Below the pieces are notes generated by a model. It saw only the letters and a list, made by a program, of their open reading frames with translations. It ran no database searches and was not told where the DNA came from. A stretch of DNA of 13,855 nt from Planctomicrobium sp. Its GTDB lineage: Bacteria > Planctomycetota > Planctomycetia > Planctomycetales > Planctomycetaceae. Location: contig JAJDEL010000238.1 of the NCBI GenBank assembly GCA_029259835.1, forward strand, positions 1 through 13,855, read 5' to 3'. Made by a program: the position numbers and the translations under genes. Positions within the stretch are counted from its first letter, which is position 1. Every line of letters starts with the position of its first letter. This document shows positions 7,517-13,855 of this stretch, one piece after another.

Positions 7517-7792
7517 GTGAAGTCTTGATTGGGAATATGGTCGCATGAACTCCGACTTGCTCTCGACGTTTTCTGAAGAGACTTCCAATACGATACAGGC
7601 TGGGACCAAATTCAGCACTTCACTATGGTTGCATTCACCTGTATGATGCACAAGAATTGACTGAAGAAAAAAGTCTCCCATTCAAATACCCTTGCCCTTC
7701 AATCCCTAGCCCCTTGACCAAGCGGCCTCAATGAGCCTTTCCTCTTGCTGCGGTATACAGGCCGCACTTGCTGCTCCTGCCCAGATTGATTT
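7517..7792. other. intergenic region upstream of the EboD-like gene
   Basis: These 276 bp separate the repeat from the EboD-like gene and must hold its promoter. A TTGACT at 7657-7662 is a possible -35 box, but no convincing -10 sits at the right distance. There is no strong Shine-Dalgarno before the ATG at 7793. I see no RNA gene or conserved frame here. Confidence 0.4.
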
Positions 7793-8974
7793 ATGACGCC
7801 AGAGAACTCCTCGATTGATATTGATTTTCAAGTCCCGTGTGTGCATCGCCTGCGGTTCACGAATGACGTCTTCGGCAAAGACCAGGAAGTCCTTCTGAAC
7901 TTGCTTGAAGCCTCTGGGGAGCGCCGACCGCGCATGCAGGTCTGGGTAGACGAGCAAGTTGCGAAAGCACAGCCGAATTTGAGTATGCGGATTCGTGGCT
8001 TTGCAAGTCAACACGCGGACTGTGTTGATCTCGTCGGGAACATTCAAACCTGCCCAGGTGGAGAGGCAGTTAAGAACGACATCCACATTGTCGAGCGGAT
8101 GCTCAAGGTCATCAATGCGGCAGATCTGGACCGCCGTAGTTATATCGTCGTGATTGGTGGCGGAGCGGTCCTGGATGCTGTCGGTTTCGCGGCGGCAATT
8201 GCTCATCGTGGCATTCGACTCATCCGCGTTCCAACGACCACACTTGCTCAGGCAGATTCTGGCGTCGGTGTGAAGAACAGTGTGAACCTGTTCGCGAAGA
8301 AGAATTGGGTCGGAACATTCCACGTGCCGTGGGGTGTCATCAATGATGAAGAGATGCTGCTCACGCTTCCGGACAGGGACTTCCGCAACGGTTTCTCTGA
8401 AGCAGTGAAGGTCTCGCTTCTCAAAGATGCCGAAGAGTTTTCAAGAATCGAACAAAATGCGGAGCGAATTCGCAATCGCGAAATGGACGCCGTTCGTCCG
8501 GTCATTCGACGGTCTGCTCAACTGCATATCGAGCACATCACGCAAGGTGGAGATCCTTTCGAGGCACTCGAAGCCCGCCCGCTCGATTACGGTCACTGGT
8601 CAGCACATAAGCTGGAGCCAATGACGAATTTTGAACTGCGGCATGGTGAAGCAGTCGCCATCGGCGTCGCCGTTGACACGGTGTATTCGTCGCTCGTTCA
8701 CGGGTTTCCAAAAGAAGATGCTCAGCGAGTTCTCAACTGCTTGAGGAATCTCGGACTAACGCTCGATCATCCGGTATTGCATGAAACGGAAGAACTGTTT
8801 GGCGGTCTTGAAGAGTTTCGTCAACACCTTGGAGGCCGGCTTACGCTCACGATGTTGCCGGAAATCGGTCGCAAAATTGATGTGCATGAAGTCGACCGAC
8901 CGAAGATGCTGCAAGCAATCGAACAGGTCGCTGAATTCATGTCCGAATCAGCAAAAGCTGTACTGAACGACTGA
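7793..8974 (+). CDS. eboD: EboD-like sugar phosphate cyclase (3-dehydroquinate synthase fold)
   Basis: This 393-residue protein belongs to the 3-dehydroquinate synthase superfamily. The NAD-binding parts are PGGEAVKND (88-96), [12 protein letters not shown] (121-132) and [25 protein letters not shown] active-site helix (145-165, with D155 and K161). The metal ligands are present: E203 in FSEAVK, a His in [11 protein letters not shown] (265-275) and H284 in RHGEAVAIG. It differs from housekeeping AroB in VGVKNSVN instead of VGGKTGVN, in GHWSAHKLE, and in its extra N-terminal region. From memory these features match EboD, the cyclase of the ebo cluster (needed for export of the scytonemin precursor in cyanobacteria), whose substrate is unknown. 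Superfamily members cyclise C7 sugar phosphates with NAD+ and a divalent metal. No other ebo gene is nearby. It leads the radical SAM and phosphoesterase-like genes. Superfamily is certain, the EboD branch likely. Confidence 0.85.
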   Translation: MTPENSSIDIDFQVPCVHRLRFTNDVFGKDQEVLLNLLEASGERRPRMQVWVDEQVAKAQPNLSMRIRGFASQHADCVDLVGNIQTCPGGEAVKNDIHIVERMLKVINAADLDRRSYIVVIGGGAVLDAVGFAAAIAHRGIRLIRVPTTTLAQADSGVGVKNSVNLFAKKNWVGTFHVPWGVINDEEMLLTLPDRDFRNGFSEAVKVSLLKDAEEFSRIEQNAERIRNREMDAVRPVIRRSAQLHIEHITQGGDPFEALEARPLDYGHWSAHKLEPMTNFELRHGEAVAIGVAVDTVYSSLVHGFPKEDAQRVLNCLRNLGLTLDHPVLHETEELFGGLEEFRQHLGGRLTLTMLPEIGRKIDVHEVDRPKMLQAIEQVAEFMSESAKAVLND

Positions 8975-8996
8975 ATCGGTGAATTAGCTCACCGAT
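8975..8996 (+). terminator. hairpin immediately after the EboD-like stop codon
   Basis: ATCGGTGA (8975-8982) and TCACCGAT (8989-8996) form a perfect 8-bp stem with a six-base loop, starting at the base after the TGA. There is no T run behind it, so it may be a weak terminator, an mRNA 3'-end stabiliser or a processing site that lowers expression of the next gene. Confidence 0.4.
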
Positions 8997-9023
8997 ATTG
9001 GATTGCTGTTCAGGTAGCGTGAC

Positions 9024-9063
9024 GAGTGTGGTAAATTTCACACTCAAAGTTCTTGCAAGGAAG
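9024..9063 (+). promoter_or_regulatory. second hairpin and ribosome binding site before the radical SAM gene
   Basis: GAGTGTG (9024-9030) pairs with CACACTC (9039-9045), with an eight-base loop. AAGGAAG (9057-9063) follows, a Shine-Dalgarno-like site 11 bases before the ATG at 9075. Together with the preceding hairpin, this 100-bp gap holds two stem-loops, more structure than a plain operon spacer. Confidence 0.35.
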
Positions 9064-9074
9064 TTCACTCAAGT

Positions 9075-9971
9075 ATGTCGACAGCGATCAAGGATGTTCC
9101 GATAGTCGCTCTCAGGGCGCTCGATGAATTGTGGTTTCAGGTCTCTGGAACCTTATGCAATTTGGAATGCTCGCATTGCTTCATTAGTTGCAGCCCGAAA
9201 AACGATTCCTTTGGACACCTCTCGTTTGAGACTGTTCAGGCTGCTCTCGAAGAGTCCGTTCCGCTCGGCGTGAAAGAATACTATTTCACCGGAGGTGAAC
9301 CGTTTCTCAATAAAGAAATCGTGCCTATTCTCGAAGAAACGTTGCGATACGGACCAGCGACTGTACTGACAAACGGAACGATTCTGAAACAGGAATGGTT
9401 GGAGCGACTGCGGACTGCGGAAGACTGTTCCGGATATACACTCGAATTTCGGGTTTCGATTGACGGACCTTCTCCGGAAATCAACGATCCGATCCGGGGT
9501 GAAAGAACATTTGAACGAGCGATGCAAGGCGTCGAGAAACTCGTCAACGCTGGCTTCTTGCCCATCATCACAATGACTCGCACCTGGGGTGATGAAGAAG
9601 ACCAAAAAATTCTCAGTGAATTCAAAAACGTCCTTGCAAATCACGGTTATTCGCGCCCACGACTGAAAATTCTCCCGAGATTAAAGATCGGCGCAGAAGC
9701 CGAGCGTTCGTGCGGATACTCTCAAACAGAGCGAGTTACGCAAGAATTGATGGCCGACTACGACAAGTCTCAACTTGTCTGCAATCACAGCCGAATCGTT
9801 TCAGATCGTGGTGTGCATGTCTGCCCGATCTTGCTGGATGCGCCGGACTCAATTCTCGGAGACACACTTGAAGAAGCAATGCAGCCGTTCGCTCTTCGTC
9901 ACGGTGCCTGCTTCACTTGCTATCTTTATGGGTCGATCTGTACGAACGCATCGTCAACTACGCGCGAATAA
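9075..9971 (+). CDS. radical SAM protein with cysteine-rich C-terminal (SPASM/twitch-like) region
   Basis: This 298-residue protein carries the radical SAM cluster motif C28-NLE-C32-SH-C35 (CxxxCxxC), then FTGGEPF (71-77, the SAM-binding GGE), VLTNGT (97-102) and RVSIDG (126-131). These should bind a [4Fe-4S] cluster and SAM and generate the 5'-deoxyadenosyl radical. The C-terminal third has further cysteines at 213, 236, 250, 279, 282 and 289, the last three as CFTC-x6-C, consistent with an auxiliary Fe-S cluster of the SPASM or twitch type. At under 300 residues it is shorter than typical SPASM enzymes such as anaerobic sulfatase maturases. The substrate is unknown. It sits between the EboD-like cyclase and a phosphoesterase-like gene, only 29 bp from the latter, so a role in modifying a small molecule or a short peptide in that pathway is inferred. 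No precursor peptide gene is evident. Confidence 0.9.
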   Translation: MSTAIKDVPIVALRALDELWFQVSGTLCNLECSHCFISCSPKNDSFGHLSFETVQAALEESVPLGVKEYYFTGGEPFLNKEIVPILEETLRYGPATVLTNGTILKQEWLERLRTAEDCSGYTLEFRVSIDGPSPEINDPIRGERTFERAMQGVEKLVNAGFLPIITMTRTWGDEEDQKILSEFKNVLANHGYSRPRLKILPRLKIGAEAERSCGYSQTERVTQELMADYDKSQLVCNHSRIVSDRGVHVCPILLDAPDSILGDTLEEAMQPFALRHGACFTCYLYGSICTNASSTTRE

Positions 9972-10000
9972 ATGAGACAACAGCGACTGGAAAAAAGAGA

Positions 10001-10780
10001 ATGAAACTGGCGTTCTTTGGTGGTATCTACAACAACGCTCTGGCTCTGGATGCTGCAATCCAAGATGCTCAGGATCGAGGTGCCGAACGGCAGTATTGTC
10101 TGGGTGATTTGGGAGCGTTCGGAGCACATCCGGATCAAGTCTTTCCGCTGTTGATTGAAAACGATGTCGCGGTCGTTCAGGGAAACTACGACCACAGCAT
10201 TGGAAACGACCTGAAGGATTGCCAATGTGGATACACGGATCCACGTGACAACTACTTCGCGCAGATCAGCTATGAATACACTTACGCAAACACGAGTCCT
10301 GAAAATCGTCAGTGGCTGAAAGAATTGCCGCAGGAAATTCGCTTTGAAGTCGACGGACAGCGGATTCTTCTCTGCCATGGAAGTCCGCGAAAGACAAATG
10401 AATTTCTCTGGGAATCAACGACGAGTACCCATTTTCTGGAGAAGCTCGCAGATGAGCACGAAGCAGACATTATCTTAGGGACACACACTGGTCTGCATTG
10501 GCAGAGAGAACTCTCGAACGAGAGACTTTTCGTGAATGTTGGAGTTCTCGGTCGACCAGAGAATGACGGCAACACGAATGTCTGGTACACGCTGCTGACG
10601 CTTGAGAATGGGAACTGCGGAGTTGAGTTCATTCCCCTCGAATACGACTTCCGACGACTCGCTAGAGAAATGAGGGAGGAATCGCTGCCGGAAGAATTCA
10701 TCGTCACGATTCTCTCGGGCTGGTGGACTACTTGTCTGGAAGTGCTCCCTGGTCGAGAACGTCGCAACGGACGGTTTTGA
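10001..10780 (+). CDS. calcineurin-like phosphoesterase homologue with degenerate metal motifs
   Basis: This 259-residue protein follows the layout of YfcE/MJ0936-type metallophosphoesterases, but some metal ligands are missing. Motif I, normally S-D-x-H-G-N, reads G7-G-I-Y-N-N12, so both the Asp and the His are lost. Motif II (LGD, D36) and motif III (G61-N-Y-D64, usually GNHD/E) keep the Asp and Asn. The motif IV histidine is present (LLCHGSPR, H126). Motif V, normally G-H-x-H, reads G160-T-H-T. It may be an active enzyme with a different metal site, or a binding or scaffold protein. A Cys pair, DCQCGY (73-78), is unusual. The frame extends upstream to a TTG at 9917 inside the radical SAM gene, but the ATG at 10001 starts right at the first beta strand (KLAFFGG), 29 bp after the previous stop. 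It is probably cotranscribed with the radical SAM gene. Confidence 0.85.
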   Translation: MKLAFFGGIYNNALALDAAIQDAQDRGAERQYCLGDLGAFGAHPDQVFPLLIENDVAVVQGNYDHSIGNDLKDCQCGYTDPRDNYFAQISYEYTYANTSPENRQWLKELPQEIRFEVDGQRILLCHGSPRKTNEFLWESTTSTHFLEKLADEHEADIILGTHTGLHWQRELSNERLFVNVGVLGRPENDGNTNVWYTLLTLENGNCGVEFIPLEYDFRRLAREMREESLPEEFIVTILSGWWTTCLEVLPGRERRNGRF

Positions 10781-10830
10781 TGTCATTTCTGTTTTTGTGT
10801 TACTTGTGAAGAATCAGTGGGTTCAACCAC

Positions 10831-10916
10831 TTTGCCGCTGGTGATTCGCCGGGGAGAACTGGCAATGAGCGATTGAAGTTCAATCGCTATCCACCGGGTG
10901 ACTCACCCGGTGCTAA
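10831..10916. repeat. palindromic interspersed repeat, copy 2
   Basis: This 86-bp unit in the 281-bp gap between the phosphoesterase-like and Gfo/Idh genes has the same orientation as copy 1. It contains two near-perfect palindromes: AGCGATTGAA-G-TTCAATCGCT (10868-10888) and CACCGGGTGA-C-TCACCCGGTG (10892-10912). The second is shared with copy 1, while the middle differs. No gene is seen in the rest of the gap. Confidence 0.65.
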
Positions 10917-11061
10917 TTGAAAAGCAACAGTGTGCGAAAGTTCTTGTGTTTCAATCTATCTTGTTGAGCATGATCTCTCGTTCACGGTTGCGTCGCGGTA
11001 TGAAACTCTCAAAGATGTTGTTTTGAACCGCTGTAAATGTCTTTGTGCTGGAATGTAAGAA

Positions 11062-12171
11062 ATGAGTGAAGGTCGTTGTCGTTGGGGGATTCTGGGAGCG
11101 GCGGAGATTGCCCGGAAAAACTGGGATTCCATCCGTCTCTCTGGAAATGGTGTCATCACTGCCGTCGCGAGCCGCAGTCAGAATCGCGCGCAGCAGTTCA
11201 TTGACGATTGCCAAAGCTCACGACCGGTTGAAGATCTGCCGGAAGCGATTGGTGGATATGATGAACTACTACAACGTGATGACATTGATGCTGTCTACAT
11301 CCCACTGCCGACTGGTCTTCGCAAAGACTGGGTCATCAAAGCGGCTCAGGCTGGCAAACACGTGATGTGTGAAAAACCGTGTGCAGTGAGCGTTGCGGAC
11401 CTGAAAGAAATGATCGGTGCATGCCGAGAAAACAACGTTCAGTTCATGGATGGGGTGATGTACATGCACTCCAAACGCCTCAGCGAGTTGAGAAACGTTC
11501 TTGAGGATGGAGAAAGCGTCGGACAACTCAAACGGATTCAAACTCACTTTTCGTTTTGCGCTCCGGAAGAATTCATTCGCGGCAACATTCGAGTCAGCAG
11601 TGAACTCGAACCGCAAGGATGCGTCGGTGATCTGGGCTGGTACACAATTCGAATGTCGCTCTTCGCTATGAATTACGAACTCCCACAGCAAGTTGTTGGC
11701 CGACAACTTTCGCAGTATGGGCGCGAGGACAGCCCGTCGCCGGTTCCGATGGAATTCTCTGGCGAGTTACTCTTCGCAAATGGTGTTTCCGCAGGTTTTT
11801 ACAATTCTTTCCTGACGGAGCATCAGCAATTAGTACACCTTAGTGGTACGAAGGGGAACATCACTCTCAATGACTTCGTCTTGCCGTGGCTCGGCAGCGA
11901 ACTTTCGTTTGAAGTCAACAACGCCGCTTTCGCTGCAACTGGTTGCGAATTTGTCATGGAAAAACACACAACGATTCACAACATCAGCGAATACAGTAAC
12001 AACGCGGCTGATGCCCAAGAAACGAATCTCTTCCGTACCTTTAATTCTCTCGCATTGAGTGGCAAGCCTGACTCGTTCTGGTCGGACGTTTCCCTGAAAA
12101 CTCAAATCGTCATGGACGCATGCCTGGAGTCATCGCGAAACGGGAGTGTTCCGGTTGAAGTCCATTATTAA
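11062..12171 (+). CDS. Gfo/Idh/MocA family NAD(P)-dependent oxidoreductase
   Basis: This 369-residue protein has the N-terminal Rossmann fold with GILGAAEIA (9-17), the AVYIPLPTGLR segment (77-87) and the family hallmark CEKPCA (103-108), whose Lys105 is the catalytic lysine. The C-terminal alpha/beta domain carries GDLGWYTIRM (189-198), the counterpart of the GG-x-x-x-D-x-G-x-H/Y motif, with Asp190 and Tyr194. The pattern resembles the xylose/dihydrodiol dehydrogenase branch. Such enzymes oxidise or reduce sugars, cyclitols or their derivatives in the cytosol. The start is the ATG at 11062. The zincin lipoprotein gene begins 12 bp after its stop, so those two are probably one operon. A repeat-containing 281-bp gap separates it from the EboD/radical SAM block, yet a cyclitol-type substrate from that block would be chemically sensible. 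Confidence 0.92.
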   Translation: MSEGRCRWGILGAAEIARKNWDSIRLSGNGVITAVASRSQNRAQQFIDDCQSSRPVEDLPEAIGGYDELLQRDDIDAVYIPLPTGLRKDWVIKAAQAGKHVMCEKPCAVSVADLKEMIGACRENNVQFMDGVMYMHSKRLSELRNVLEDGESVGQLKRIQTHFSFCAPEEFIRGNIRVSSELEPQGCVGDLGWYTIRMSLFAMNYELPQQVVGRQLSQYGREDSPSPVPMEFSGELLFANGVSAGFYNSFLTEHQQLVHLSGTKGNITLNDFVLPWLGSELSFEVNNAAFAATGCEFVMEKHTTIHNISEYSNNAADAQETNLFRTFNSLALSGKPDSFWSDVSLKTQIVMDACLESSRNGSVPVEVHY

Positions 12172-12183
12172 CGGGAAAATTCT

Positions 12184-13683
12184 TTGAGCAGGCTGCCTGT
12201 CATTCTTGTGTTGATCGCAATGCTGCTGTTCTCTGGATGCGGTGGCAAAGATCAGTCTGCAACCATCGATCAAGATTCGCGGACTCCAGAATCGGAATGG
12301 GTGGAGGATGTCGCAAGCGAGGAACTCGAATCAGTTACTCCTCAAATCCCCCCATTCCCACAGACTGGTAATGCGAACGAATCAGAACCAGCCGCGCCGG
12401 TTGTCGCAAAAACTGAGACGGTCTATCGCCCTGATGATTCTCGGATGCAACCTGATGAGTCCAAGCTCAAAGAGTTAGGGATTCACAAATATGAATCGAA
12501 ACGGCTCGTTCTCTATAGCGATATCGAGCCAGAAACGGCAAAGACTCTTCCGCCGATTATTGATCAGGCGTACGAGATCATGGTCGATTATTTTGGCCCA
12601 ATGCCACCTGCCCGGTCAGGTGAAAAATTTCAAGTGACGGGTTATCTCATCCAGGATCGCGACCAATTTATCGCGGCCGGTCTGGTACCAATTAACTTGC
12701 AATTTTTCTCCCATGGTCAGCACCGAGGTCAAGAATTCTGGATGTATGAACAGGAATTCGATTACTACCGCCGACATCTTTTGATTCATGAAGCAACACA
12801 CTGTTTCATGCTGATCGAGCCAGGACTCCACCCTCCAATGTGGTATCTGGAAGGCATGGCAGAACTGTTTGCCACGCACCGAAGACGCGACAACAAAACC
12901 GAATTCTCGGTCATGCCTGTGGAGACAAAGGCGTACATTGGCTTGAGCCGTATCGAGATGATTCAGGAAGAAATTGCCGCTGATCGCATGTTAAATATCG
13001 ATCAGGTGACCAACATCAGTCAGACGGACTTTGCTGCATCACGTTCGATTCCTTACGCGTGGAGTTGGGCGGTTTGCAAATTTCTCGATTCGCATCCGCG
13101 TTACCAGACGAGATTCCGCGAACTTGGACAACACCTCGTAGGTAAAGAGTTTCTTCGACTTGCAAACACTTTGTTCGAACCAGATAAAAGCCTATTGGCA
13201 GCAGAGTGGGATCAGTTTGCCCGTGGGATCGTATATGGCTGGGACTTCGATGTGAACGCCTTTGTGATCCCAGAAGATAACCCTGTTGCCCTCACTGATT
13301 CACTCTCTTTTGCGGTCAAGACCAATCGAAGTTGGCAGTCCACAGGGAGAATCGTGGAAGCCGGAGTTCCTTACACAATCACCGCTTCCGGAACCGTCAC
13401 TCTGGCAAATGATCCGAAACCCTGGACGAGCGAACCGCAAGGAATTTCAATTCGTTACTCAAACAATCGACCGATTGGGCGATTACTCGTGGGAGTTATA
13501 GTTGAAGATCGGAATCAAGAAGGGTTGATCGAAAAACCGTTTGAAGTTCACGATTGTGGCAACGGCGATGTCATCCGCTTCGCAAATCGCGGACAACTGT
13601 TGTTCTGCGTGAACGACTTCGGCAGCGCGAGAAGCGACAACAGAGGTGCGTATCAAGTCAAAGTTACTCCGCCCTCACGATGA
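12184..13683 (+). CDS. zincin metalloprotease-like (DUF1570-type) lipoprotein with C-terminal LecA-like domain
   Basis: This 499-residue lipoprotein starts with TTG at 12184; the next in-frame ATG would destroy the signal peptide. The signal sequence ends in F-S-G-C19. A Glu/Pro/Ser-rich linker runs to about residue 95. The catalytic-like domain has H202-EAT-H206, a HExxH zinc motif, and W-Y-L-E223-G-M-A-E227 as the third-ligand region, the gluzincin arrangement seen in DUF1570/peptidase MA-like proteins. Residues about 378-496 look like the PA-IL (LecA) galactose-binding fold: W-Q-S-T-G, an ITASGTVTL strand, GRLLVGV and a closing FCVNDFGSARSDNRGAYQV segment with Asn/Asp residues of the calcium-site kind. 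A surface-anchored peptidase held to glycans by its own lectin domain is therefore inferred. It follows the Gfo/Idh gene by 12 bp. Confidence 0.87.
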   Translation: MSRLPVILVLIAMLLFSGCGGKDQSATIDQDSRTPESEWVEDVASEELESVTPQIPPFPQTGNANESEPAAPVVAKTETVYRPDDSRMQPDESKLKELGIHKYESKRLVLYSDIEPETAKTLPPIIDQAYEIMVDYFGPMPPARSGEKFQVTGYLIQDRDQFIAAGLVPINLQFFSHGQHRGQEFWMYEQEFDYYRRHLLIHEATHCFMLIEPGLHPPMWYLEGMAELFATHRRRDNKTEFSVMPVETKAYIGLSRIEMIQEEIAADRMLNIDQVTNISQTDFAASRSIPYAWSWAVCKFLDSHPRYQTRFRELGQHLVGKEFLRLANTLFEPDKSLLAAEWDQFARGIVYGWDFDVNAFVIPEDNPVALTDSLSFAVKTNRSWQSTGRIVEAGVPYTITASGTVTLANDPKPWTSEPQGISIRYSNNRPIGRLLVGVIVEDRNQEGLIEKPFEVHDCGNGDVIRFANRGQLLFCVNDFGSARSDNRGAYQVKVTPPSR

Positions 13684-13855
13684 GCAACAAATCAAACCAA
13701 ACACTGGGCGAGCCATTTGTGTTCTCAAGACCACTTTGGCTCTTCATCACAAAGAAAAATGAACCTCAGTTCGGTCGACATTCTAAAAGATTGAGAGCAT
13801 CAGAATCTTTGTTGAACGGACGAGCCACTTTCTTTCTTCTCCTGAAATTCGGTTG
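13680..13855 (+). CDS. possible 3'-partial coding region
   Basis: An ATG overlaps the preceding stop codon as ATGA (13680-13683), and its frame stays open for 58 codons to the window end. The ATGA junction suggests translational coupling with the lipoprotein gene. The visible residues (MSNKSNQTLGEP...) match no family I know, and codon bias does not decide the matter. The reverse strand also has a short open stretch (about 30 codons, ending near the AACTGA complement), so this may equally be the 3' end of a minus-strand gene or non-coding. Confidence 0.3.
   Translation, partial: MSNKSNQTLGEPFVFSRPLWLFITKKNEPQFGRHSKRLRASESLLNGRATFFLLLKFG

Noticed and set aside
7657..7690. Sigma-70 promoter for the EboD-like gene starting at TTGACT
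   Set aside because: No acceptable -10 box lies 16-18 bp downstream; the best candidates match weakly or sit at the wrong distance.
7706..8323. 205-residue minus-strand open frame over the start of the EboD-like gene
   Set aside because: It is antisense to a strongly conserved cyclase, has no recognisable motif, and reads as a shadow with Cys/Arg-rich random composition.
9153..9644. 163-residue minus-strand frame over the radical SAM gene
   Set aside because: It is antisense to conserved radical SAM motifs and lacks any domain signal.
9075..9971. Radical SAM gene as the maturase of the neighbouring C-x-A-x-R sulfatase
   Set aside because: It is too short for an anaerobic sulfatase maturase, is on the opposite strand, and sits in the EboD-like gene block. 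The idea is noted but not supported.
7406..10916. Repeats as a CRISPR array or transposon ends
   Set aside because: Only two copies lie 3.4 kb apart with genes between, and there is no spacer pattern and no transposase or integrase gene.

Overview
The window looks like a piece of a planctomycete chromosome (Planctomycetota, probably a marine Planctomycetaceae-type genome). This is an inference from gene content: a DUF1080 lipoprotein, an exported sulfatase, a zincin lipoprotein with a lectin-like tail, many Gfo/Idh and SDR oxidoreductases, few clear Shine-Dalgarno sites, and short palindromic interspersed repeats. No phage, transposase, tRNA or CRISPR was seen.

Layout. Bases 2-2177 (+) hold a DUF1080 (3-keto-disaccharide hydrolase-like) lipoprotein whose 5' end lies outside the window, overlapping by 8 bp a membrane GGDEF diguanylate cyclase. 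The cyclase gene converges on, and overlaps, nadD (2141-2746, -). A two-CBS-domain protein (2999-3472, -) and its terminator hairpin follow. Bases 3757-3875 (+) encode the bacterial SRP RNA (ffs), recognised from its conserved apical domain and perfectly closing terminal helix. A membrane-anchored double LysM protein (3918-4844, -) converges on it. Next comes a minus-strand pair: an exported sulfatase (5977-7398) and an SDR sugar-type dehydrogenase (5089-5907), which together suggest use of a sulfated sugar.

The most interesting part is 7793-10780 (+): an EboD-type sugar-phosphate-cyclase (3-dehydroquinate synthase fold), a small radical SAM protein with a cysteine-rich C-terminal domain, and a calcineurin-type phosphoesterase homologue that lacks the usual metal ligands of motifs I and V. 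Two copies of one palindromic repeat (7406-7516 and 10831-10916) sit just outside this three-gene block. I see no other ebo genes nearby. The block is a candidate uncharacterised biosynthetic or modification system: the cyclase would make a cyclic polyol or ketone, the radical SAM enzyme would modify it or a carrier, and the phosphoesterase-like protein would dephosphorylate or bind it. The Gfo/Idh oxidoreductase downstream (11062-12171) could join in.

The right end holds that Gfo/Idh enzyme, closely followed by a DUF1570-like zincin lipoprotein with a C-terminal LecA-like lectin domain (12184-13683). A frame that starts in an ATGA overlap with it stays open to the window edge.
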